The position numbers and the translations under genes are program-made. Of a stretch of 64,000 nucleotides of DNA, positions 51,766 through 60,107 are shown piece after piece. A model generated the notes under the pieces. It was given only the letters and a program-made list of their open reading frames with translations. It had not been told where the DNA came from and did not search any database. The number at the start of each line of letters is the position of its first letter. Position 1 is the stretch's first letter. The DNA comes from an uncultured Lachnospiraceae bacterium (GTDB lineage Bacteria; Bacillota; Clostridia; Lachnospirales; Lachnospiraceae): NCBI GenBank assembly GCA_900315055.1, contig OMXP01000003.1, positions 21,788 through 85,787 of the forward strand, written 5' to 3'.

Positions 51766-52434
51766 ATGAGAAGAACACTGGACAACGAGCTGGATTCCCT
51801 CAATCAGCAGCTGACCGCGATGGGACAGCTGTGTGAGGACGCCATCCGCGAGGCGACGCAGTCGCTGCGCGACGGGGATCAGGAGCAGGCAAGGAAGGTC
51901 ATCGCCGCAGACGCGGGCATCGACCAGGCGGAGAAGGACATCGAGCGCCTGTGCCTGAAGCTCCTTCTGCAGCAGCAGCCGGTGGCGAGGGATCTTCGCC
52001 AGATCTCGGCGGCCCTGAAGATGATCACCGACATGGAGCGCATTGGCGATCAGGCATCGGACATCGCGGAGATCATCCTCTCGACGCCGCTCTCCGACAT
52101 CGGACCGATTCCGATGATCATCCGCATGAGCGAAGAGGCGAGCAAGATGGTCAAGGATTCCGTCGACGCCTACGTGCGCAGGGACCTGGAGCTTGCAGGC
52201 TGCGTCGAGGCGCACGACGACATCGTCGACAACCTCTTCGACGAGATCCGGGAGAAGATCATCCAGGAGATCACGGCGGACCCCGACAAGGTGGGAGCAA
52301 GAGCCATCGACCTTGTGATGGTCGCCAAGTATCTCGAGCGTATCGCGGACCACGCGACCAACATCGCCGAGTGGGTGGTCTATTCCATCACCGGCGTGCA
52401 TGAGTCGGAGATTGATACCAAAAAGCTGTCCTGA
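51766..52434 (+). CDS. phoU: phosphate signalling protein PhoU
   Basis: A 222-residue all-helical protein with two PhoU repeats, each with an E/D-x3-D metal motif (MERIGDQASDIAE near 85 and LERIADHATNIAEWVV near 190). It links the Pst transporter to the PhoR kinase. ATG 51757 is only one base from AAGGGG; 51766 is better spaced and is chosen. The gene is followed by a gap of 201 bases with Pho boxes. Confidence 0.94.
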   Translation: MRRTLDNELDSLNQQLTAMGQLCEDAIREATQSLRDGDQEQARKVIAADAGIDQAEKDIERLCLKLLLQQQPVARDLRQISAALKMITDMERIGDQASDIAEIILSTPLSDIGPIPMIIRMSEEASKMVKDSVDAYVRRDLELAGCVEAHDDIVDNLFDEIREKIIQEITADPDKVGARAIDLVMVAKYLERIADHATNIAEWVVYSITGVHESEIDTKKLS

Positions 52435-52501
52435 AAACAAGAGCCGTGGGCAAGGCAGATGCTGTGCATTTCCTGCATGCCCGCGGCTCACTTTACACAG
52501 A

Positions 52502-52597
52502 TTTAACAATGTTTTAACATGACCGCGATAGTGCCATTTTCCGCCTCCGGATACGATGTCTGTGCAATGTTAAGAGCCTGTTAAACACAGGTAAACG
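52502..52597 (+). promoter_or_regulatory. two clusters of 11-bp-phased Pho box repeats
   Basis: Cluster A: TTTAAC at 52502-52507 and TTTAAC at 52513-52518, exactly 11 bp apart. Cluster B: GTTAAG at 52569, GTTAAA at 52580 and GTAAAC at 52591, again 11 bp apart. TACACT at 52599-52604 may be the -10. The arrangement predicts a second phosphate-controlled promoter for the cotransporter and the phoBR genes. Confidence 0.65.
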
Positions 52598-52635
52598 TAC
52601 ACTGACAATTATGGACCCAAAGGTGGAATTTACGT

Positions 52636-54372
52636 ATGAACAGCATTCTGACGACGGTGTTCGGGCTGCTCGGCGGTCTGGCGATCTTCCTGTTCGGCAT
52701 GAACAGCATGAGTGAGGCACTGCAGAAGGCGGCGGGCGAGAAGATGAGAAAGATCCTCGCCTTCCTCACGAAAAACCCGGTCATGGGCGCCCTTGCCGGT
52801 GCTCTGGTGACTGCGGTGCTGCAGTCATCGTCTGCGACGACGGTCATGACGATCGGCTTTGTCAGCGCAGGGCTCATGGGCCTGCCCCAGGCAATCTCGG
52901 TCATCTTCGGCGCAAACATCGGCACGACGATGACGGCGCAGCTCATCGCGTTCAAGATCTCGGACTATATCTACCCGATCATCTTCATCGGGTTCCTGGT
53001 GAACTTCCTCGGAAAGAAGGAACGGGTCAAGGACATCGGCCAGGTGATCTTCTCGTTCGGCCTTCTCTTTGAGGGCATCGAGATCATGAGCTCCGTCATG
53101 AAGCCTCTTGCCCAGAGCGCCGTGTTCACGGATCTCATGGGCAGGGTCAAGGACGTTCCGTTCCTCGGGATTCTCCTTGGCATGTGCATGACGCTTCTCG
53201 TGCAGTCCTCGTCGGCGACGATTGCGGTGCTGCAGAGCTTTGCATCCACCGCCGTTGCGGGAACGACAACGAGCGTCATCGGGCTGACCGGTGCGATCCC
53301 GATTCTGCTTGGCGACAACATCGGAACGACGATCACCGCCATTCTCGCCTCGATCGGACAGAACCGCAATGCAAAGCGCACAGCGGCTGCCCATGCGATC
53401 TTCAACATCACGGGCACGATCCTGTTCAGCTTTTTTATCCCGCAGTTCGCAGCCTTCATCACCTGGATCTCCCCGAAGGGAGATGGGGTGGCCGTCATCT
53501 CGCGGCAGATCGCAAACGCCCACACGACCTTCAACGTCGTCTGCACGCTGATCTGGCTGCCGCTTTTAGGATTCATGGTAAAGATCGTGACCGTGCTGAT
53601 CCCGGATGCAAAGACAAAGGGGAGCGAAGAAAAGATTCCCGCCCTCGATGCGAGGATTGCGGCACAGCCTGCCGCGGCCATGGTCCTGATCTCCGACGAG
53701 ATCGCAAAGCTCTCGGAGAGGACAAAGGAGCTCTTTAGCCAGGTCCTTCGCCAGCTCTCGAAGGATCAGGCGGGAACGGAAGCGGAAGGTGTCGGAACCT
53801 ACCAGCAGTTCTACACCGACTACAATGAGGCGAAGGCGGTGCTGAAAAACCTCATGGATACGATCTCCATGATGTTCGCAAGGGGCTCGCTTTCCCAGGA
53901 GCAGTCCGCCGAGGCATCGGGCCTTCTTTCCGTGGTCGATGACATCGACCGGATCCTGGACCGCTGCCGGGACATCGTGACCGATGCGGCAAAGGTCCAC
54001 GCGGGCGGCAGGAAGTTCTCCGGGGAGGCGGCAGAGGAGATTGCGGACTGCGTCGGCGCCGCACAGAAGATGTACGCGCAGGCCTTCGGCATGGTGAGCG
54101 GCGAGAAGATCGATGATCCGGAAGAGATCCGGAAGGCAAAGAACAGGCTGAGGAAGAGCATTCGAAGATTCAACAAGGCGCACCTGAAGCGCATTCAGGA
54201 GAAGAAGTGCGATCAGGCGCTGACCGGGGTCTTTGGCGATATTCTCTACAACGTGGACCGTATCGGCGACAACTGCGTGAGTATCGCGGAGGAGGCGCTT
54301 GACGGCACGGCGCTGAGCCTTCGGGCGGACATCCAGGCAGCAGAAGTCAGGACAGAAGAAATGAGGGAATGA
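52636..54372 (+). CDS. Na/Pi cotransporter family protein with PhoU-like C-terminal domain
   Basis: A 578-residue protein. The N-terminal half (about 1-320) is a membrane domain of two inverted repeats with the QSSSATT signature twice (VLQSSSATTVMTIGF and LVQSSSATIAVLQSF), as in NptA/SLC34 sodium-phosphate cotransporters. The C-terminal part (about 340-560) is a soluble helical domain like PhoU. In other bacteria such proteins can import or export phosphate. Its gene lies inside the pst-pho cluster and behind its own Pho boxes. AAAGGTGG precedes the ATG. Confidence 0.9.
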   Translation: MNSILTTVFGLLGGLAIFLFGMNSMSEALQKAAGEKMRKILAFLTKNPVMGALAGALVTAVLQSSSATTVMTIGFVSAGLMGLPQAISVIFGANIGTTMTAQLIAFKISDYIYPIIFIGFLVNFLGKKERVKDIGQVIFSFGLLFEGIEIMSSVMKPLAQSAVFTDLMGRVKDVPFLGILLGMCMTLLVQSSSATIAVLQSFASTAVAGTTTSVIGLTGAIPILLGDNIGTTITAILASIGQNRNAKRTAAAHAIFNITGTILFSFFIPQFAAFITWISPKGDGVAVISRQIANAHTTFNVVCTLIWLPLLGFMVKIVTVLIPDAKTKGSEEKIPALDARIAAQPAAAMVLISDEIAKLSERTKELFSQVLRQLSKDQAGTEAEGVGTYQQFYTDYNEAKAVLKNLMDTISMMFARGSLSQEQSAEASGLLSVVDDIDRILDRCRDIVTDAAKVHAGGRKFSGEAAEEIADCVGAAQKMYAQAFGMVSGEKIDDPEEIRKAKNRLRKSIRRFNKAHLKRIQEKKCDQALTGVFGDILYNVDRIGDNCVSIAEEALDGTALSLRADIQAAEVRTEEMRE

Positions 54373-54373
54373 A

Positions 54374-55078
54374 ATGATTTACTACGTGGAGGATGAGGTC
54401 AACATCAGAGACCTGGTGGTGTATACGCTGGAGAGCACGGGACTGACCGCGAAGGGCTATCCCGATGCGCAGGCGCTGTATGCGGCGATCCGGGAACAGA
54501 AGCCGGACCTGATCCTGCTCGATATCATGCTGCCGGGAGAGGACGGCATCAGCATCCTGAAGAAGCTCCGGCGCGATCCGGACACGGAAAACATCCCGGT
54601 CATCATGGCAACAGCAAGAGGTGCGGAGTATGATAAGGTGCGTGCGCTGGATCTCGGGGCAGATGACTACGTTACAAAGCCCTATGCGATGATGGAGCTC
54701 GTCTCCCGCGTGAAGGCGGTGCTTCGGCGCACGGGAAGAAGTGCCGATCAGGCGGCATCAGGAGAAGCCGGGGATTCCCCGGAGGAGCTCCTGCACTGCG
54801 GCGCGATCTTCATGAACACGAGAAAGCACGAGGTCACGGTGAATGACCAGTCGATTCAGCTCACCCTCAAGGAGTATGAACTCCTTCGAAAGCTTCTCAT
54901 GAACCCGGAGTGCGTCCTGACCAGGGAGCAGATCCTGGAGGACGTCTGGGGCTATGAGTTCGACGGGGAGACGAGAACCGTCGACGTGCACGTCAGGACA
55001 CTGCGGGCAAAGCTCGGGCCTGCAGGCAATCAGATTGAAACGATCCGGGGCGTCGGGTACCGGATTACAGGGGATTAA
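54374..55078 (+). CDS. phoB: response regulator, PhoB/PhoP type
   Basis: A 234-residue OmpR-family regulator. The receiver domain has VEDEVNIRD at the acidic pocket, the phosphorylated Asp in LILLDIMLPGEDG (about 50) and the Lys in DYVTKPY. The C-terminal winged helix ends with TVDVHVRTLRAKL and TIRGVGYRI. It starts one base after the cotransporter stop. Given the neighbours it should bind the Pho boxes at 47.8 and 52.5 kb. Confidence 0.92.
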   Translation: MIYYVEDEVNIRDLVVYTLESTGLTAKGYPDAQALYAAIREQKPDLILLDIMLPGEDGISILKKLRRDPDTENIPVIMATARGAEYDKVRALDLGADDYVTKPYAMMELVSRVKAVLRRTGRSADQAASGEAGDSPEELLHCGAIFMNTRKHEVTVNDQSIQLTLKEYELLRKLLMNPECVLTREQILEDVWGYEFDGETRTVDVHVRTLRAKLGPAGNQIETIRGVGYRITGD

Positions 55079-55080
55079 AC

Positions 55081-56496
55081 ATGGCAGGAAAGCCAAAGTG
55101 CGGGAAACGAAAGAAGAGCATGCGGTCCAGGATTCAGGGGTCCATGTTGCTCCTGATTCTGGTGACGACCGTCGCCTCCTACGCGATCGCGCTCCTGTTT
55201 GTCAACTACCGCATCCAGAAGCTGGCCTCCGACAACCTGCGCTATGTCGCAGAGTATGTCGCGGCGGCGATCAACACGAACGGCGATGACTCGGTGGTCA
55301 CCTTCGGAAACGTCGAGGGCAGCATCCGTCTTACCCTTATCAAGGCGGACGGCACGGTGACCTATGACACCACGGAGGACGCCTCGGCCCTCGACAACCA
55401 CAGCACGAGGCCGGAGGTCGTCGCGGCAAGGGATAACGGCACCGGGTCGGATATCCGTAAGAGCGATACCGTGGGCATGGACATGCTCTACTACGCGATC
55501 CGGCTCGACAACGGGGATATCCTTCGCACCTCCGAGAGCGTGACCTCGGTCTCGAGGACTGCCCTCGAACTCCTGCCGCCGATGCTGTTCATTCTCCTCT
55601 GCCTGGTCATTGTGGCGATCATCATCTCGCGCTACGCCTCAAGGCGCATCGTGGAGCCGATCAATGAGCTGCGGCTCGACGAGCCGCTCTCCAACGATAC
55701 CTACGAGGAACTGCAGCCCCTGCTCGAGCGCATCGATACCCAGAACAGGGAGAAGGACGCCGTCGCGAACATGCGCAAGGAGTTCTCCGCCAATGTCTCC
55801 CATGAGCTCAAGACGCCGCTCACCACGATCTCCGGCTATGCGGAGATCATGAAGGACGGGATCGTAAAGCCAAAGGATGTGCCTCAGTTCTCGGAGCGCA
55901 TCTATAAGGAATCCCAGCGCCTCATCGCCCTCATCGAGGACATCATCCAGCTCTCGAAACTCGACGAGGGCGCGGTGTCCGAGAAGAAGTCGGTGTGCGA
56001 CCTGTTCGACATCGCAAAGGGAACCTGCGAGGTGCTCGATCAGACGGCAAAGAACAACCATGTGAAGCTGACCATGTCCGGCGAGAAGACAAAGGTCTAC
56101 GGCGTGCCGGGACTGATCCGGGAGATGGTCTATAACATCACGGAGAACGCCATCAAGTACAACAAACCGGGCGGAGAGGTCAGTGTCTGGGTCGGCGAAA
56201 CCCTGTCCGGCCGCAAGGTCATCGTCTCCGATACCGGCATCGGCATTCCGGCGGATCAGATCGACCGCATCTTCGAGCGCTTCTACCGGGTGGACAAGTC
56301 CCACTCGAGGGAGACCGGCGGCACGGGCCTTGGCCTCTCGATCGTCAAGCATGCGGCAGAGATCAACCATGCCCGGGTTGACGTTCACTCGGTGCTCGGT
56401 GAGGGCACGACGATGGAGATCGTCTTTGCCGATGAGACCGATCCGGACATCCAGGTCCGGGAAGGCGAAGAAAAAGAGGACGGGACAAAGCAGTAG
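55081..56496 (+). CDS. phoR: sensor histidine kinase, PhoR type
   Basis: A 471-residue membrane kinase. Two transmembrane helices (about 20-42 and 160-185) enclose an extracytoplasmic sensor region of about 115 residues. The dimerisation domain has the phosphorylated His241 in NVSHELKTPLTTISGY; the ATPase domain has NITENAIKYNKPGG, DTGIGIP and GTGLGLSIV. No clear PAS domain separates membrane and kinase parts. It begins two bases after phoB, ends the phosphate cluster and is followed by a very strong terminator. Confidence 0.93.
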   Translation: MAGKPKCGKRKKSMRSRIQGSMLLLILVTTVASYAIALLFVNYRIQKLASDNLRYVAEYVAAAINTNGDDSVVTFGNVEGSIRLTLIKADGTVTYDTTEDASALDNHSTRPEVVAARDNGTGSDIRKSDTVGMDMLYYAIRLDNGDILRTSESVTSVSRTALELLPPMLFILLCLVIVAIIISRYASRRIVEPINELRLDEPLSNDTYEELQPLLERIDTQNREKDAVANMRKEFSANVSHELKTPLTTISGYAEIMKDGIVKPKDVPQFSERIYKESQRLIALIEDIIQLSKLDEGAVSEKKSVCDLFDIAKGTCEVLDQTAKNNHVKLTMSGEKTKVYGVPGLIREMVYNITENAIKYNKPGGEVSVWVGETLSGRKVIVSDTGIGIPADQIDRIFERFYRVDKSHSRETGGTGLGLSIVKHAAEINHARVDVHSVLGEGTTMEIVFADETDPDIQVREGEEKEDGTKQ

Positions 56497-56524
56497 GGAA
56501 GCGAAAAAACAGAGAGAAAAGAAC

Positions 56525-56564
56525 AAGCGCAGCCTGTAAGGCAAAAGCCTTACAGGCTGCGCTT
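56525..56564. terminator. strong terminator hairpin after phoR
   Basis: AAGCGCAGCCTGTAAGGC (56525-56542), loop AAAA, and an exact 18-base complement (56547-56564). The T run after it is short, but the perfect stem sits between convergent genes and likely works from both sides. Confidence 0.8.
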
Positions 56565-56600
56565 TGCGTTCCCGTGGAAAGCACAGATCCGTCTGTTCTG

Positions 56601-57413
56601 TCAGTTCTCTTCCTTTTGCTTTTCTTCCTCTGCCTTCTGATCCCTCCGCTTCTTTTCCATGACAGAGTAGAGGACCAGGCCGCACCCGAGGATTACCAGC
56701 ATCAGGAGCCAGAGAAGAATCACCCTTGTCTTCTGTCTTGCAGCGAGCGCATCGCCGGAGAGCACGGTCAGGGCAACGCCCGGCATGCGGCAGAAGAAGA
56801 CCATGAGCGTAAAGAGCACCGGATTGATGTCCGAGAGTCCCAGAAGGTACGTGAAGAAATCCTTCGGGAAACCCGGAATCAGGAAGGCGATGGAGACAAG
56901 CATCGTCTTCTTCGGCGTCATGTGGGTCAGGTTGTGGGAGCGGATCTTCTCCTCATCGACAAAGAGGGTCACAAACCGCATGCCGAAAAGGCGTGAGAGC
57001 GTGAAGGCAACCAGGGACCCTGCCGTGACTGCAAGGTCGTTGATGAGAGTCCCAAGGCCCACGCCGAACACGGCGCCCGATGCGATCTCGAAGGGACCGT
57101 CCGGCACGACGGTGGTCATTGTCTGCAGGATGTTGATGAGAAAGAAGATGAGAATCGCCTTCCACCCCTCCTGATGGACATAGTCCCGAAGCGTTGCCGA
57201 ATCCGTGGTCTGCAGAAAGCGGATCACGGGGATGCACACGCCGATGATCACGGCAATCAGTATGGCAACCAGGATGCAGGAGATGATAATCCCCTTTTTC
57301 CTTCGCCTCTTTGCCTCCGGTGAGGGCTCCTGATGCGGCTCGTCTTTATGCAGCAGGACATCTTCGATGAAGGTGCGGATTTTTCCCTTCTTCAGGTTCT
57401 TCTCATCAGCCAA
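56601..57413 (-). CDS. TVP38/TMEM64 family membrane protein, TTG start
   Basis: A 270-residue protein of the VTT (DedA-like) superfamily. A charged cytoplasmic N-terminus of about 40 residues, rich in Lys, Arg and Glu, is followed by six or so membrane segments. VVPDGPFEIASGAVFGVGLG and FLIPGFPKDFFTYLLGL are the re-entrant motifs of the family; relatives act as lipid flippases or in membrane homeostasis. No ATG is available near the start; TTG at 57413 has AAAGGAA seven bases before it. Confidence 0.88.
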   Translation of the reverse strand: MADEKNLKKGKIRTFIEDVLLHKDEPHQEPSPEAKRRRKKGIIISCILVAILIAVIIGVCIPVIRFLQTTDSATLRDYVHQEGWKAILIFFLINILQTMTTVVPDGPFEIASGAVFGVGLGTLINDLAVTAGSLVAFTLSRLFGMRFVTLFVDEEKIRSHNLTHMTPKKTMLVSIAFLIPGFPKDFFTYLLGLSDINPVLFTLMVFFCRMPGVALTVLSGDALAARQKTRVILLWLLMLVILGCGLVLYSVMEKKRRDQKAEEEKQKEEN

Positions 57414-57591
57414 TGAACAGTTCCTTTCTTCAGATTTTCTGAACGATGGTCATATTTCCCTTCATGAACCGCATTCTAATGCGATTTTGTCCCAAAGACA
57501 ACCCCAAAAGCCCGGAAAACCGGCAACCTGCGGATTGACCGGGATTTGAGAATTTCGTACCATTTCGCCGAAAGAAGGAAGTGTGGCGCCA

Positions 57592-58332
57592 ATGAATCTA
57601 TTAGGAAAGGGCTTCTGGAACCGGCATACGGATACGTTACTCCACTGGGCGATGGCCTGCTATGGTGGATTTGCGGGACTGTTTTCGATCGTCCTCCACG
57701 AGGAGGTCTTTGCAAACGCCGTGACCGGAAATCTCATGGCACTGACCAGAAACCTGGTGGGCCACGACTTCTTCACCGTCGGCCTTCGCATTCTCGCCAC
57801 CCTGATCTTCGCCCTCGGCGCGGTGGTGGTCTATCTTCTCGATACCTACAGCAGCGTCGATGTGAGACGCTTCTCGATCATTCTGAATGCCGCCTGCATC
57901 AGTCTTTCCATTCTGCTCACGCCCCGGTGCAACGCGATCATCGCGCTCTACCCCATGTTTTTTGCGGCGACCGTTCAGTGGACGGCCTTCGGCAAGGTGG
58001 AGGGCTATGCTTCCTCTACCCTCTTCTGCTCCAACAACACCAAGCAGGCAGCCGTCGGGTTTGCCCAGTTCTGTATCGGCCATGAAAAGGCAATGCTCTG
58101 GAAGGCGATCATCTATGCCGGGTCCGTTGCCGCCTATGTGGTCGGCGGTGTGGCAGCAGTTCTTTGTGTGAACCGTTACGGCGCAGTCGGTGCGATCGGT
58201 GCCTATGCGCTGTTATCCGGCGCAATGGTGCTCCATCAGATCCGCTGCGTGAAGGAGCACCAGGAGACCCTTCGCCTTGCAGCCCTTGCGCAGGCAAAGG
58301 AGCTGGCACAGACGCAGGAATTTGTCGCCTGA
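57592..58332 (+). CDS. YoaK/DUF1275 family membrane protein
   Basis: A 246-residue membrane protein of the DUF1275 family with about six helices. Family marks are the early ANAVTGNLMALTRNLVGHD segment and SSTLFCSNNTKQAAVGF (about 145), close to the typical T-G-N motif layout. Function is not established. GTG at 57583 is an alternative start, but AAGGAAG is spaced for the ATG at 57592. It stands alone, followed by a terminator. Confidence 0.85.
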   Translation: MNLLGKGFWNRHTDTLLHWAMACYGGFAGLFSIVLHEEVFANAVTGNLMALTRNLVGHDFFTVGLRILATLIFALGAVVVYLLDTYSSVDVRRFSIILNAACISLSILLTPRCNAIIALYPMFFAATVQWTAFGKVEGYASSTLFCSNNTKQAAVGFAQFCIGHEKAMLWKAIIYAGSVAAYVVGGVAAVLCVNRYGAVGAIGAYALLSGAMVLHQIRCVKEHQETLRLAALAQAKELAQTQEFVA

Positions 58333-58371
58333 TTCTTCCATAACTTATATCCCGAATATTCGATTTCGTTC

Positions 58372-58396
58372 ACCAGGCTTCTGCCTGGTTTTTTTA
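58372..58396 (+). terminator. terminator after the DUF1275 gene
   Basis: ACCAGGC (58372-58378), loop TTCT, GCCTGGT (58383-58389) and a run of seven T. Confidence 0.9.
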
Positions 58397-58400
58397 TTGC

Positions 58401-59963
58401 CTAAAACGTACTGATCTCGTCCCCTTCGATCGGCACGAGGCCGTCTTCTGTCAGCATCAGGATCCGGTCCGCAACCTCGGTCAGAAACAGGCGGTCATGG
58501 GAGATGGCAAGGATCGCGCCCGGAAAGGCGGAGAGCATCTGCCGGATCACGGGGCCGGAGAGCGGGGAGAAGTTGCGGGTCGGCTCATCGAGGAGAAGAA
58601 GATCCGCATCGGAAAGACTCATCTTCAGGAGGAAGATCTTTGCCTTCTGTCCGCCGGAGAGCTCCCGGATTTCATGGTCCATCTCATCGGCGGTGTACTT
58701 CAGGGCACCAAGAAAGGTCCTGATGCGGCTCTGTTCCTCCCTGCTGCCGTCTTTGCAAAGATAGTCCACGGGGGTCTTGTCCATCGGGAGCAGGTCCTCG
58801 TAGTTCTGCGGCATGTACTGGACGGAGAGGTCGGTGCGGCCCTCAAGTTCCTTCCGGATGGCCCTGAGGAGCGTCGACTTCCCGCAGCCGTTGGCTCCGA
58901 TGAGGACGGTCTTCTCGGGTCCCCGCATCTCAAGGTGGATGTTTCTTGCAAGCACCGGGGCCTTCGGATCATTTCCCGCATGGAGTTCAGTAAGGTCGAT
59001 CGAAAAGACGATCTTGGATGCGGGCATCGCCCTGCCGTTCAGGGAGAAGTAGATCGCATCCTCTGTGTCCGGCATCTGTGTCATGTCCTCGTCCTGCTTT
59101 GCAAAGCGCTCACCGAGGGACTTTACCGTGTGCATCTTTTTCTTGAGGAGCGCCGCGTGGTAGGGATCCTGTCTTGAGATGGTGTTCTGCGCCCGTGCCA
59201 CCTTTTCGCGGATTCTCCGGTATCTCTCGTCCCGCTCCTTCTTTGCCCTCTGATCCGCCTTTGCCTCCTGCGTCTGTTTCTCGATCGCAAGTCCCCGCTG
59301 CTGAAGGTAGGTGTCATAGTCCGCGTGTACGACGCTGACGCGGCTTTTTGTCTTTTTCCGGATCTGTTCGATGTGGATGATCATGTTCGCGCAGTCGCGG
59401 ATCAGCACCTCGTCGTGGGAGATGAACAGCACGGAACCCGGGAAAGAGCGGATGACGTCCTCGAGGCAGTCAAGGGATGCGAGATCGAGGTCGTTCGAGG
59501 GCTCATCGAGAAGAAGGACCGAGGGCTTTTCGAGGAGAAGGCGCGCAAGCTCGACGCGGATTCGCTCTCCGCCGGAGAGCATGCGAAGAGTTCTGTCCTC
59601 ATAGTAGAACGACTCCTCAAAACCAAGGGATCTTGCCATGTCGGAGAGCTCACCTGCGGAGGCATCGAGGAAGGCAGGAGATGCGGAAAAGTATTCGTAG
59701 GCCGTAAGGCTCTTTACCGTATCCGGCAGCTCCTGAGGCAGGTACCCCGTCGTTCCGCCGTTTAAGATGCGCTCGCCCTCTGCGATCGCATAGTCTTCGA
59801 TGAGATGCGGATCGTGGATCCAGGCAAGGAGCGTCGACTTTCCGTTTCCCTCCTCACCGATGAGCACCGCGCGGTCCTGATCGCCCAGGGTGAACGACAC
59901 CCCCTCGAGCAGAACGCGCAGATCTTTCTTATGTGTGATGGTTACGTTTTTGATCTGAATCAT
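58401..59963 (-). CDS. ABC-F type ATP-binding protein
   Basis: A 520-residue soluble protein with two ABC domains and no membrane part. First domain: GEEGNGKST, LSGGERIRVELARLLL and LLLDEPSNDLDL. Second: GANGCGKSTLLRAI, LSGGQKAKIFLLKMSL and DEPTRNFSPLSGP, an unusual ending seen in one ABC-F subgroup instead of DEPTNHLD. A charged helical linker joins them (about 215-270). ABC-F proteins bind the ribosome, and some give resistance to ribosome-targeting antibiotics; which type this is cannot be told. No good ribosome binding site precedes the ATG, so the mRNA may have a very short leader. Confidence 0.9.
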   Translation of the reverse strand: MIQIKNVTITHKKDLRVLLEGVSFTLGDQDRAVLIGEEGNGKSTLLAWIHDPHLIEDYAIAEGERILNGGTTGYLPQELPDTVKSLTAYEYFSASPAFLDASAGELSDMARSLGFEESFYYEDRTLRMLSGGERIRVELARLLLEKPSVLLLDEPSNDLDLASLDCLEDVIRSFPGSVLFISHDEVLIRDCANMIIHIEQIRKKTKSRVSVVHADYDTYLQQRGLAIEKQTQEAKADQRAKKERDERYRRIREKVARAQNTISRQDPYHAALLKKKMHTVKSLGERFAKQDEDMTQMPDTEDAIYFSLNGRAMPASKIVFSIDLTELHAGNDPKAPVLARNIHLEMRGPEKTVLIGANGCGKSTLLRAIRKELEGRTDLSVQYMPQNYEDLLPMDKTPVDYLCKDGSREEQSRIRTFLGALKYTADEMDHEIRELSGGQKAKIFLLKMSLSDADLLLLDEPTRNFSPLSGPVIRQMLSAFPGAILAISHDRLFLTEVADRILMLTEDGLVPIEGDEISTF

Positions 59964-60027
59964 GAGGCAAGTGTATCAAAAATCCATCGGCTTGGAGAAT
60001 TTATTTCTCACAGATAATGGTTTTTGG

Positions 60028-60077
60028 TTGACGGCGGGCAGAGCATGGACTATGATGAAAACATGAACGATTGTTCA
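60028..60077 (+). promoter_or_regulatory. metal-responsive promoter and ArsR/SmtB-type operator
   Basis: TTGACG (60028-60033), 17-base spacer, TATGAT (60051-60056). The expected start site falls at the inverted repeat TGAAC-GATT-GTTCA (60064-60077), a typical ArsR/SmtB operator. Repressor bound here would block the start of transcription of the P-ATPase and its regulator. Confidence 0.85.
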
Positions 60078-60107
60078 AACGTTAATTCATTCAACAAGGA
60101 GAACATC

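Noticed and set aside
60024..60107. Upstream extension of the P-ATPase gene
   Set aside because: The extra 28 codons overlap the promoter and operator, and a proper ribosome binding site exists only before 60108.
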